Source: Flavobacterium aquariorum (GTDB lineage: Bacteria; Bacteroidota; Bacteroidia; Flavobacteriales; Flavobacteriaceae). From it: DNA of 64,000 bases. Where the stretch lies: NCBI RefSeq assembly GCF_003254745.1, contig NZ_QKXH01000007.1, positions 62,001 to 126,000 of the forward strand, written 5' to 3'. This document shows, piece after piece, positions 8,092-15,496 of this stretch. The notes under the pieces are model-generated. The model saw only the letters and a program-made list of their open reading frames with translations, had not been told where the DNA came from and made no database searches. A program made the position numbers and the translations under genes. The number at the start of each line of letters is the position of its first letter. Position 1 is the stretch's first letter.

Positions 8092-8270
8092 TTAATAATA
8101 ATCTGGAGATATAAGGATTTCTTCTATATTGTTTGTTTTCTTCGAAATTCTAATCTCTTTTAAACAAGTTCCTTTTTCATCTTTGGTTTCGCAGTGTATT
8201 AAAACTTCATCAATAAGTGTATCATTTTTGTTCTTTACAAAAATTTTAGAGAGTTCATTGTTGGTATAAT
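8092..8270 (-). pseudogene. C-terminal part of the lipoprotein gene, out of frame
   Basis: Read in the neighbouring frame, the minus strand downstream of the A5 run at 8271-8275 continues with YYTNNELSKIFVKNKNDTLI and then DEVLIHCETKDEKGTCLKEIR, ending at a stop at 8092-8094. This is ordinary protein sequence with the same style as the upstream half. Adding one T to the T5 run (minus strand) joins both halves into one 207-residue protein. It is therefore the displaced end of the gene at 8235-8714, not a separate gene. Confidence 0.75.
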
Positions 8271-8714
8271 AAAAATATACTGTGTGTAGAAAGGTGGAAA
8301 ATTATCTACTATTTTATTAATCGTTCCATTTTTGTTATAATGATAAATGGCTTCATTTTGTTTGTACTGTTTTTTGGTATAGCAGCTGATGCGTTCCCGT
8401 TGCTTAGGTTTCCAACGTGTTTTACAGTAATAAGGTTCTTTATCTGGATAAGATTCCACTACAAACCATAATTTCTTTTTGCTTTCCTGCAATAGATTAC
8501 CCGTAGCGTCTAGAGTTTTGGAGTATTTGATTCGGCCATTTTTGGTAAAGAGCATTTGCTTTTTGCGCAAAAGCTTTTTCTCATTATTTCCAACTACATA
8601 TGTTTCTTCGGTTGCTGATTTTATTCTTTCAGGCAGCAGTTGTTTCTTAGTATCCTTTTTTGTGGCACATGATTGTACTAAAAACAGAAGAATAATAAAA
8701 AATAAAACTTTCAT
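8235..8714 (-). CDS. Putative lipoprotein, truncated by a frameshift
   Basis: A secreted lipoprotein of unknown function. The signal peptide MKVLFFIILLFLVQSC ends in a lipobox with the acylated cysteine at residue 16, so the product should be anchored to a membrane after export. The body contains MORN-like or toxin-immunity-like repeats of the kind KNGRIKYSKTLDATGNLL and YHYNKNGTINKIVDN. As read, it stops after 159 residues with FIIPTMNSLKFL, which does not fit; the natural end is in another frame down to 8092. The shift is at a five-base homopolymer (8271-8275), so it may be a real mutation or a sequencing error. Confidence 0.75.
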   Translation of the reverse strand: MKVLFFIILLFLVQSCATKKDTKKQLLPERIKSATEETYVVGNNEKKLLRKKQMLFTKNGRIKYSKTLDATGNLLQESKKKLWFVVESYPDKEPYYCKTRWKPKQRERISCYTKKQYKQNEAIYHYNKNGTINKIVDNFPPFYTQYIFIIPTMNSLKFL

Positions 8715-8772
8715 AATCGTAAAGTTTAGTGATATACTAAGTTACGGATTTTAGAATATCAGGTGAAAAAAT

Positions 8773-8815
8773 AATGCCCTGATGTATGCTTCAGAATGCC
8801 CGATATACGCTTCGG
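8773..8815. repeat. Imperfect tandem direct repeat of 21-22 bp
   Basis: Two adjacent units, aatgccctgatgtatgcttcag and aatgcccgatatacgcttcgg in meaning (8773-8794 and 8795-8815), followed by the beginning of a third (aatct). The spacing of about two helical turns would suit a direct-repeat-binding regulator. They lie between a lipoprotein gene (-) and a CPBP gene (+) that diverge from this region. Confidence 0.45.
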
Positions 8816-8965
8816 AATCTCATTTGTAATCTTCAGACAAGTAATTACCCTCTTTCTATTAATTTTCACGGTCATCGGATTGCTAGTTTATTGCTGCTAA
8901 GCTATTTTTGGTTTATAATTTGTATTTTCGTTTACCATTAAATTCGCTAACAGAAAGCTAACAAG

Positions 8966-9406
8966 ATGAATGAAGAAATAAAATCTGCGTTAATTAGAGT
9001 AGTTCCTTTTGTGATGATTTTGGCAGGTTTGTTTATTGCCAGCAAAAGAAGAAAAATTGACCGGGCAGTAGATTTGGGTTTGCAAAAACCAAATTCAATG
9101 ACTCACTTTTTCTTTTTTACTTTTGGATTTCTGGGATTTATTCTATTGACAGAATTTTTTCTTTATAAATTGGGAATTTTAGAAATAGACAAATGGAATC
9201 ATGCATTCTTTCCTTCCATCATAAGAATTGTTGGTGCCGTCATTTTGGCGCCAATATCCGAAGAACTTATTTTTAGGGGTTTGCTTTTGAGTAAGCTTTC
9301 CAAAAAAGTAAATTATGCTAGACAATTTACAAAATCAATTTATACTCCAATTGCGATGCATATTATGGGAAATTTCTTGGCCACATTGGAACGGTTTATT
9401 TATTAA
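8966..9406 (+). CDS. CPBP intramembrane metalloprotease homologue with an internal deletion
   Basis: A CPBP-family (CAAX protease and bacteriocin-processing) membrane protein of 146 residues. The first motif is intact (SEELIFRG, the two glutamates and arginine), and the third motif is recognisable (AMHIMGN), but only about 35 residues separate them. In the complete relative at 45354-46271 the same distance is about 76 residues and contains the second motif (FGLMHF). Here the sequence jumps from KLSKKVNYARQ straight to FTKSIYTPIAMH, so an in-frame deletion of roughly 40 residues has removed the second zinc-ligand motif and a helix pair. The protein is probably inactive as a protease. It is followed 13 bases later by the DUF1905 gene. 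Confidence 0.8.
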   Translation: MNEEIKSALIRVVPFVMILAGLFIASKRRKIDRAVDLGLQKPNSMTHFFFFTFGFLGFILLTEFFLYKLGILEIDKWNHAFFPSIIRIVGAVILAPISEELIFRGLLLSKLSKKVNYARQFTKSIYTPIAMHIMGNFLATLERFIY

Positions 9407-9419
9407 ATGATTAGATTTT

Positions 9420-9908
9420 ATGGTAACAAATAAATTTCCAGCAGAAATTCAAATAATAGGAGTGAACCCATTTGTTTTTCTGCCAGACTCCGTTTTGGAT
9501 TCCATTTTCAAGGAAGCCAATAAAGACAAGGGAAAAATCCCTGTCAAAATAAAAATTGAAGGACATGAGTTTATTCAAACACTAATTAAATACAGAGGAC
9601 ATTGGCGGCTGTACTTAAATACGCCCATGCGAAAAATAGCCAAAAAAGAAGTAGGGGATATTGCCACTTTTGAAATTGCTTTTGACCCAGAAGAAAGAGT
9701 AGTTCCGATGCATTCCAAATTAATCCTAGCACTAAACGAAAATCCAGATGCTCAAAGAATCTTCGACAGTTTAAGACCGTCACTTCAATTGGAAATTGTT
9801 AGGTATATATCGTTTTTAAAGACCGAAGAATCCATTGATAAAAACGTTTTGAGAGCTGTAAACTTTTTACTTGGAAAAGAAAGATTTATCGGGAGAGATA
9901 AACCTTAA
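9420..9908 (+). CDS. DUF1905 / YdeI-OmpD-associated-domain protein
   Basis: A 162-residue soluble protein with two small domains: an N-terminal DUF1905 beta-barrel (about residues 8-90, with PVKIKIEGHEFIQTLIKYRGHWRLYLN) and a C-terminal helical YdeI/OmpD-associated domain (about 95-155, with FDSLRPSLQLEIVRYISFLKTEESIDKNVLRAVNFL). Both domain types occur together in many Bacteroidota proteins of unknown function; links to bacteriocin protection come only from distant homologues. It follows the deleted CPBP gene by 13 bases and is likely in the same transcript, ending before the palindrome at 9918-9994. Confidence 0.8.
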   Translation: MVTNKFPAEIQIIGVNPFVFLPDSVLDSIFKEANKDKGKIPVKIKIEGHEFIQTLIKYRGHWRLYLNTPMRKIAKKEVGDIATFEIAFDPEERVVPMHSKLILALNENPDAQRIFDSLRPSLQLEIVRYISFLKTEESIDKNVLRAVNFLLGKERFIGRDKP

Positions 9909-9917
9909 TATTGTTTA

Positions 9918-9994
9918 ACCGCAAAGTTCACAAAGGAAGCCCAAGGCACTGAAATCTTTGTAGACTTCGCATAATTCTTTGTGAACTTTGCGGT
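9918..9994. repeat. Long intergenic palindrome of the CGCAAAGTTC type
   Basis: A perfect 18-bp inverted repeat: accgcaaagttcacaaag at 9918-9935 and its complement at 9977-9994, with a 41-nt spacer containing more aaag/cttt units. It begins ten bases after the stop of the DUF1905 gene and is followed by a T-rich stretch, so it may also terminate that transcript. Confidence 0.7.
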
Positions 9995-10076
9995 AATTTT
10001 TAGGTTAACATTACCAAATACAGCTTTCAGGTTCTTTAAAACCCTTATATTTACTTATTAAAAAGACAAGTCTCTA

Positions 10077-11054
10077 ATGGGAAATAGTATAAAAATAAAG
10101 TGGGGAATTATTGGTTTGGGAAAGATTGCCAATCAATTTGCCAAGGAATTACAATTAGTCAAATCGGCTGAGCTTTGTGCAGTAGCTTCCAGAAATCTTG
10201 ACAAAGCCCAGGAGTTTGCGAATCTTTTCCAATGTCCAAAAGCGTATGGATCGTATGAAGAACTCTTTCAAGACGAAAGTGTCGATATCCTTTATATTGC
10301 CACACCACACGATTCCCACGCAGAGCTAACCATCAAAGCATTGCAAAACAACAAGCATGTGTTGTGTGAAAAGCCAATTGCTTTGCATTATCAAGATGCT
10401 TTGCAGATGATTAAAACGGCCAAAGAATGCAACAAGTTTTTTATGGAGGCGTTCTGGACTCGTTTCAATCCTTCGGTGCGGGAAGCGCTGTATCATGTTC
10501 AAAACGGGGTAATTGGCGATGTGAAATACCTTAATGCTGATTTTGCTTTTGCAGTCGAAGACCTTGAAGGTAATAGAATGACAGATACAAAACTTGGAGG
10601 GGGTTCATTGATGGATGTTGGGGTGTATCCCTTGTTTTTGGCTTATTTGATGATGGGAATTCCCAAAGAAATTGTGGCTAAATCTAATTTTCATTCCACT
10701 GGTGCCGACTTGCAAACGTCCATCATTTTGCAATATGAAACAGCCCAAGCAATATTGCATTCCAGTTTTTTATCTTCTTCTAATTTAAAAGCTTCGATAA
10801 GTGGCACTCAAGGCCGCATTAATCTAAATTCTCCTTGGTACATGACTGAGTCCTATACTTTAATTCAGGATGACCATAAAGAAAAAATCAAAAGGCCAAC
10901 TCTTGGTAAAGGTTATACCTACGAAATTGAAGAATGTCATACCTGTATCAGGGGAAAGGAAATAGAAAGCCAGCTTTGGTCGCATCAAAATAGCCTGGAT
11001 CTTATTTCAATTGTGGATGAAGTCAGGAAGCAAATTGGGTTGGTGTATTTGTAA
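10077..11054 (+). CDS. Gfo/Idh/MocA-family oxidoreductase
   Basis: A 325-residue NAD(P)-dependent dehydrogenase of the glucose-fructose oxidoreductase/inositol dehydrogenase family. The N-terminal Rossmann fold has GIIGLGKIANQFAKEL (dinucleotide loop at residues 13-19), and the EKPIAL motif near residue 98 carries the conserved catalytic-site lysine. The C-terminal half has the GGGSLMDVGVYPLFLA motif typical of the substrate domain (usually a sugar or inositol). It stands alone, with a palindrome upstream and 104 bases before the YifB gene. The substrate cannot be predicted. Confidence 0.92.
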   Translation: MGNSIKIKWGIIGLGKIANQFAKELQLVKSAELCAVASRNLDKAQEFANLFQCPKAYGSYEELFQDESVDILYIATPHDSHAELTIKALQNNKHVLCEKPIALHYQDALQMIKTAKECNKFFMEAFWTRFNPSVREALYHVQNGVIGDVKYLNADFAFAVEDLEGNRMTDTKLGGGSLMDVGVYPLFLAYLMMGIPKEIVAKSNFHSTGADLQTSIILQYETAQAILHSSFLSSSNLKASISGTQGRINLNSPWYMTESYTLIQDDHKEKIKRPTLGKGYTYEIEECHTCIRGKEIESQLWSHQNSLDLISIVDEVRKQIGLVYL

Positions 11055-11158
11055 ATTAAAATGTATTGAAACATAAAATTGTTATATAAGTAAGAATTTG
11101 ATTAAATATTTTTGGTTTGAAGTAAAATAGTATTTACATTTAAACAAAACTATTTTAT

Positions 11159-12694
11159 ATGTTAATCAAAGTTTACGGAAGTGCTGTTTTTGGAGTAGAT
11201 GCAACAACCATCACTGTGGAAGTGAATATTGATAAAGGTGTAGGCTATCACTTGGTAGGTTTGCCAGATAATGCTATAAAAGAAAGCAGTTATCGCATTG
11301 CTGCCGCCTTGAAAAATAATGGTTACAGTCTCCCTGTTAAAAAAATAACCATCAATATGGCTCCCGCCGATTTACGGAAGGAAGGTTCAGCCTATGATTT
11401 GACCCTTGCCATCGGGATTCTTGCCGCATCAGGACAAATCAAATCAGATGAAGTGGACAAATACCTGATTATGGGTGAACTTTCACTTGACGGAAGTTTA
11501 CAGCCTATAAAAGGGGGACTTCCTATTGCCATTAAAGCCAAAGAAGAGGGTTTTAAAGGTTTCTTCCTGCCTAAACAAAACGTAAAAGAAGCGGCAATTG
11601 TGACTGGTCTTGAAGTTTACGGTGTGGAGAATGTATTGGAAGTCATTGATTTTTTTGAAGGAAAAGGAACATTAGTGCCCACTACTATAGACACTAGAGC
11701 CGAGTTTTATAAGACCTTAGATTTTCCAGAATTTGATTTTGCCGAAGTTAGGGGACAAGAATCTATCAAACGGTGTATGGAAATTGCGGCTGCGGGCGGA
11801 CATAATATTATTTTGATAGGTCCCCCAGGTTCTGGAAAGACGATGATTGCTAAACGATTGCCTAGTATTTTGCCTCCAATGACTTTAAAAGAAGCTTTGG
11901 AAACCACAAAAATTCACAGTGTTGCAGGAAAAATAAAGGATGTCGGCTTAATGAATCAGCGTCCTTTTCGGAGTCCACATCATACAGCTTCATCAGTGGC
12001 GCTTGTGGGAGGAGGAAGTTATCCGCAACCTGGCGAAATTTCGTTGGCACACAATGGAGTTTTGTTTTTGGATGAATTGCCCGAGTTTAAACGTGAAGTA
12101 CTGGAAGTAATGCGACAGCCATTGGAAGATAGGGAAGTAACCATTTCGCGGGCAAAATTTACGATAACGTATCCCTCGTCATTTATGTTGGTGGCAAGCA
12201 TGAATCCGAGTCCGAGTGGATTTTTCAATGACCCGGATTCTCCCAATACTTCATCTCCTCATGAAATGACTCGCTATTTGAGTAAAATTTCCGGTCCCTT
12301 ATTGGATAGAATTGATATTCATATTGAAGTAACGCCTGTTCCTTTTGATAAATTAACCGAAAAAAGAAATGGGGAAAGTAGTGTAGAAATAAGAAAACGT
12401 GTTACTTCGGCTCGTGAAATCCAATCCAAAAGATTCGAAGAAATAGATCATATTCATTATAATGCACAAATGAGTTCGAAACTAATACGCGAGCATTGCG
12501 CTCTCGATGATGCTTCGTTGCAATTGTTGAAAACCGCTATGGAAAGATTGAATCTTTCTGCCCGTGCTTTTGACAGAATTCTGAAAGTCTCCAGAACTAT
12601 AGCCGATTTGGAGGGAGTAGATGTGGTTGGTTCCGGACATATCGCCGAAGCTATTCAGTATAGAAGTTTGGATCGTGATGGGTGGTTGGGGTAG
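11159..12694 (+). CDS. comM: YifB/ComM-family Mg chelatase-like AAA+ ATPase
   Basis: A complete 511-residue YifB protein. The N-terminal ChlI domain (Lon-like fold; GVGYHLVGLPDNAIKESSYRIAAALKNNGY) occupies about residues 15-140, the AAA+ module has Walker A GPPGSGKT at 221-228 and Walker B GVLFLDELPEF near 300, and the C-terminal Mg-chelatase helical domain ends LEGVDVVGSGHIAEAIQYRSLDR. In naturally competent bacteria ComM is a hexameric helicase that drives branch migration during integration of transforming DNA; the gene is widespread in bacteria without known competence. It converges on the helicase gene at 12903, with a structured repeat in between. Confidence 0.95.
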   Translation: MLIKVYGSAVFGVDATTITVEVNIDKGVGYHLVGLPDNAIKESSYRIAAALKNNGYSLPVKKITINMAPADLRKEGSAYDLTLAIGILAASGQIKSDEVDKYLIMGELSLDGSLQPIKGGLPIAIKAKEEGFKGFFLPKQNVKEAAIVTGLEVYGVENVLEVIDFFEGKGTLVPTTIDTRAEFYKTLDFPEFDFAEVRGQESIKRCMEIAAAGGHNIILIGPPGSGKTMIAKRLPSILPPMTLKEALETTKIHSVAGKIKDVGLMNQRPFRSPHHTASSVALVGGGSYPQPGEISLAHNGVLFLDELPEFKREVLEVMRQPLEDREVTISRAKFTITYPSSFMLVASMNPSPSGFFNDPDSPNTSSPHEMTRYLSKISGPLLDRIDIHIEVTPVPFDKLTEKRNGESSVEIRKRVTSAREIQSKRFEEIDHIHYNAQMSSKLIREHCALDDASLQLLKTAMERLNLSARAFDRILKVSRTIADLEGVDVVGSGHIAEAIQYRSLDRDGWLG

Positions 12695-12756
12695 AAGATC
12701 GCAGATTTTTGTTTGCAGATTTTAGAAAATTTGAAGGAAATAAAAAACGTATAATT

Positions 12757-12829
12757 TAGCCCCGATTGCAGTGGAAATCCTTTTCCTTTTTTCTTTAAAA
12801 AGGAAAAGATTGCAACATAAAGCGGGACT
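12757..12829 (+). repeat. Structured intergenic repeat, type 1, copy A
   Basis: The 5' flank is tagccccgattgcagtgg, then a perfect 12-bp hairpin (12780-12791 with 12797-12808, loop tcttt), then a 3' flank gattgcaacataaagcggg. The ends cccg and cggg can pair as an outer helix. It shares both flanks with copies at 14392-14461 (minus) and 54081-54164 (plus), while the hairpin stems differ. It sits between two convergent genes and may also stop their transcripts. Confidence 0.8.
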
Positions 12830-12902
12830 TATCTTCAAAAGAAACGAAAAACTTCTGCTCCTAAAAAATTATACAAATCTGGTTCTTGGATAGCTTTAGC
12901 AA

Positions 12903-14192
12903 TTATCTAGTAGTGCGCCTGTCGTTATTTTGACTTGGACGTCTTGGACCAAAACTATTAGTTGTGCTTCTGCTTGTCGTATCAGTTTTTGGTTTCTTGG
13001 GAGTTGAATTGCGCTGTTGTCTCCCTTGGCCTTGCTTTATGGGTTCAGTTGATGCGTTAGGATCTGGTTCAAAACCTTTAATGTTTTCTTTGGGCAATTT
13101 CAGGCCAACCAATTTTTCGATATCGCGTAAAAAAACAGTTTCATCTGGACTAAATAGAGAAATAGCTTCTCCACTGGCTCCAGCTCTTCCTGTTCTACCA
13201 ATTCGGTGAACATAATCTTCTGGAATATTAGGCAATTCGAAATTAATAACATGTGGTAACAATGGAATGTCCAAACCACGAGCAGCGATATCTGTAGCGA
13301 TCAAAGCGGTTAGGCTTCCGTTTTTGAAACCGGCTAAGGCTTTGGTACGTGCGCCTTGGCCTTTATTGCCATGAATTGCTGCTGCTTTAATACCGGAACT
13401 GATCATGCTTTCCGTCAGCTTATTGGCGCCCTGTTTGGTACGTGTAAACACCAAAATCTGTTTCCAGTTGCCCTCCGTAATAAGTTTAATTATCAATTCT
13501 GTTTTTTTCTCTTTTGCAACAGGATATATTTTTTGAATGATAGCATCGACCGTTGTATTTTCGGGAGTGGCTTCAACCTGAACTGGTTTGTGCAAGATAC
13601 CCATTGCCAATTTCTTAATGTCTTTTGAAAAAGTTGCGGAAAATAACAAGTTTTGTCTTTTTGGAGGCAAAACTTTCATCACGCGCTCAATATCTCTTAA
13701 AAAGCCCATGTCCAGCATTCGGTCTGCTTCATCCAAAACCAAGATTTCAACTTTAGAAAGCGATATTAAACCTTGATTTTGCAAATCGATTAATCGACCG
13801 GGAGTTGCTACTAAAATATCCACACCTTGACGCAATTGACTAACCTGTGGATTTTGGTTTACACCGCCAAAAATTACGGTACTGCGTAAATCTAGAAACT
13901 CACTGTATTCTTTTATATTAGCTAATATTTGTGCAGCTAGTTCTCGTGTTGGGGTTAATATTAAGGCACGAATGGGTCTGTGGCTTAAGTGTTTTCCTTG
14001 TGATAACAATTGTAATATTGGAAGTGTAAAGCCTGCCGTTTTTCCTGTTCCTGTCTGTGCAGATGCTAAAACGTCTTTGCCTTCTAAAATTGGTGGAATT
14101 GCTTTTTGTTGTATTGGGGAAGGGTTTGTGTACCCTTTTTTGCTGATGGCTTTTAATAAAGCATCAGATAAGCCTAATGAGTTGAATGACAT
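12903..14192 (-). CDS. DEAD-box ATP-dependent RNA helicase (RhlE-like)
   Basis: A 429-residue DEAD-box helicase. In order: the Q motif ([26 protein letters not shown]), motif I AQTGTGKT (45-52), [15 protein letters not shown], the DEAD box near 154, SAT, and in the second RecA domain [23 protein letters not shown] and [10 protein letters not shown]. The last 60 residues are a basic, Gln/Arg/Ser/Thr-rich tail typical of RNA-binding extensions in RhlE proteins, which help ribosome assembly and RNA turnover in the cold. It stands alone, with structured repeats on both sides. Confidence 0.95.
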   Translation of the reverse strand: MSFNSLGLSDALLKAISKKGYTNPSPIQQKAIPPILEGKDVLASAQTGTGKTAGFTLPILQLLSQGKHLSHRPIRALILTPTRELAAQILANIKEYSEFLDLRSTVIFGGVNQNPQVSQLRQGVDILVATPGRLIDLQNQGLISLSKVEILVLDEADRMLDMGFLRDIERVMKVLPPKRQNLLFSATFSKDIKKLAMGILHKPVQVEATPENTTVDAIIQKIYPVAKEKKTELIIKLITEGNWKQILVFTRTKQGANKLTESMISSGIKAAAIHGNKGQGARTKALAGFKNGSLTALIATDIAARGLDIPLLPHVINFELPNIPEDYVHRIGRTGRAGASGEAISLFSPDETVFLRDIEKLVGLKLPKENIKGFEPDPNASTEPIKQGQGRQQRNSTPKKPKTDTTSRSTTNSFGPRRPSQNNDRRTTR

Positions 14193-14559
14193 AAATTATG
14201 ATTATGAAGCAAACTTTATTATTTAGTTTACTCCTTTAAGTTGGCGCAAAGGTACTGCTAATTTATTTGATCTGCCTTTGATTACTTTAGATGTTTGATT
14301 TGAGATAGATGGATGTTGTTTTAAGTTGTTGGAAATTGTAGTTTGATTAATGCTATTTGGAGCAGAAACATTTGATATTTCATCAACAGTTGTCCCGCTT
14401 TCCGTTTCAATCTTTTGTGCCGAACCCCGGCACAAAAGGATTTCTACTGCAATCGCGGCTAGGCGAGATATTTTGTTTTTTTATCATCATCAAAAAAAAA
14501 CAATAATTGCACTCAGGCTTTGAATTTATATTGTCATTGCGATTGCTATTGAATCTATT
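14193..14559. other. Intergenic region upstream of the helicase gene
   Basis: This 367-base gap contains repeat copy C (14392-14461). A 70-codon minus-strand frame (14223-14435) begins inside that repeat's hairpin and has no recognisable domain; I regard it as chance. The rest is AT-rich leader sequence of the helicase gene. Confidence 0.55.
14392..14461 (-). repeat. Structured intergenic repeat, type 1, copy C
   Basis: On the minus strand: tagccgcgattgcagtag, then a perfect 11-bp GC-containing hairpin (14412-14422 with 14428-14438), then gattgaaacggaaagcggg. The flanks match copies A and B, but the stem cttttgtgccg is unrelated in its inner part to their A/T-rich stems. It lies 69 nt past a point upstream of the metallopeptidase stop, between two minus-strand genes. 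Confidence 0.78.
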
Positions 14560-15420
14560 TTAATTCAGCTCTGAAAAAGTATCTCCTTTTTTGAAATCTC
14601 CTGAAACAAAACCTCTTTTGAACCAATACATTCGTTCTTCGGAGGTACCGTGGGTAAAGGAATCAGGAACTACTTGACCTTGCATTTTTTTCTGGATTGC
14701 ATCATCGCCAACTGCATTTGCGGCGCTCAATGCTTCTTCAATATCACCCTCTTCGAGCATTGCATTTTTATTTTCGTTATAATGCGTCCAGAGACCTGCA
14801 TAAAAATCAGCTTGCAATTCTAAAGAAACAGAAAGCTTATTACTTTCTTTTTCGCTTTTGTTTTGTTGCAATTGATGCACTTTTCCAGAGGTCCCCAATA
14901 AGGTTTGTATATGGTGTCCAAATTCGTGTGCCATCACATATGCAACTGCAAAATCGCCTCCTTTAGCTCCAAACTTAGTCCGCAGTTCTTCAAAAAAAGA
15001 CATGTCCATATAAATGGTTCTGTCTCCAGGACAATAAAAAGGGCCTGAAGCCGAACTGGCTCCTCCGCAGGCGGTTTCAACCTGACCACTAAAAAGAATA
15101 AGTTTTGGGGCTTCGAATGTCAGGTCGTTTTCTTCAAATATTTGGGTCCAAACGTCTTCATTATCCGCCATTAGTGTTTTGACAAATTCACCTTCCGTTT
15201 TTTCTGCATCAGTCAAAGGCCTGGTTTCGGTTTGCGTGGTTTGCTGTTGGTTGAATTGCTCTAAAATTGGGGTAATCATTTGGGCATTTTCACCTCCAAA
15301 AGCATTTACAAGTAAAATAATAATTCCAATTATTCCGCCGCCAATAGCGGTTTTACCTCCGGAGGACATACCTCTGCGGTCTTCTACATTATCGCTTTGT
15401 CTTCTGCCAATCCATTTCAT
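14560..15420 (-). CDS. Neutral zinc metallopeptidase (YpfJ family)
   Basis: A 286-residue membrane-anchored protein of the putative neutral zinc metallopeptidase family. Residues 1-20 are cytoplasmic and basic, a glycine-rich transmembrane helix follows at about 26-41, and a 240-residue domain lies outside. The zinc site HEFGH is at 165-169 in AYVMAHEFGHHIQTLLG, and the third ligand is probably the glutamate in LELQADFYAG. The two cysteines at 118 and 130 (TACGG, FYCPG) probably form a disulphide, consistent with a periplasmic domain. Substrates are unknown for the whole family. Family length is normal and the start is well supported by the usual MKWxGRRxSxNVEDRRG opening. Confidence 0.93.
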   Translation of the reverse strand: MKWIGRRQSDNVEDRRGMSSGGKTAIGGGIIGIIILLVNAFGGENAQMITPILEQFNQQQTTQTETRPLTDAEKTEGEFVKTLMADNEDVWTQIFEENDLTFEAPKLILFSGQVETACGGASSASGPFYCPGDRTIYMDMSFFEELRTKFGAKGGDFAVAYVMAHEFGHHIQTLLGTSGKVHQLQQNKSEKESNKLSVSLELQADFYAGLWTHYNENKNAMLEEGDIEEALSAANAVGDDAIQKKMQGQVVPDSFTHGTSEERMYWFKRGFVSGDFKKGDTFSELN

Positions 15421-15496
15421 ATCTAGTTCGTATTAGTTTTATAATGATATTACTGCCATTCTCCATTAACTTTATGATTTTGTAATCAGGTCAATT

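Noticed and set aside
7960..8163. 67-codon + strand frame
   Set aside because: It overlaps the displaced end of the lipoprotein gene on the other strand, which gives much better protein sequence.
14223..14435. 70-codon minus-strand frame upstream of the helicase gene
   Set aside because: It starts inside the hairpin of a structured repeat and its N-terminal part is translated repeat sequence.
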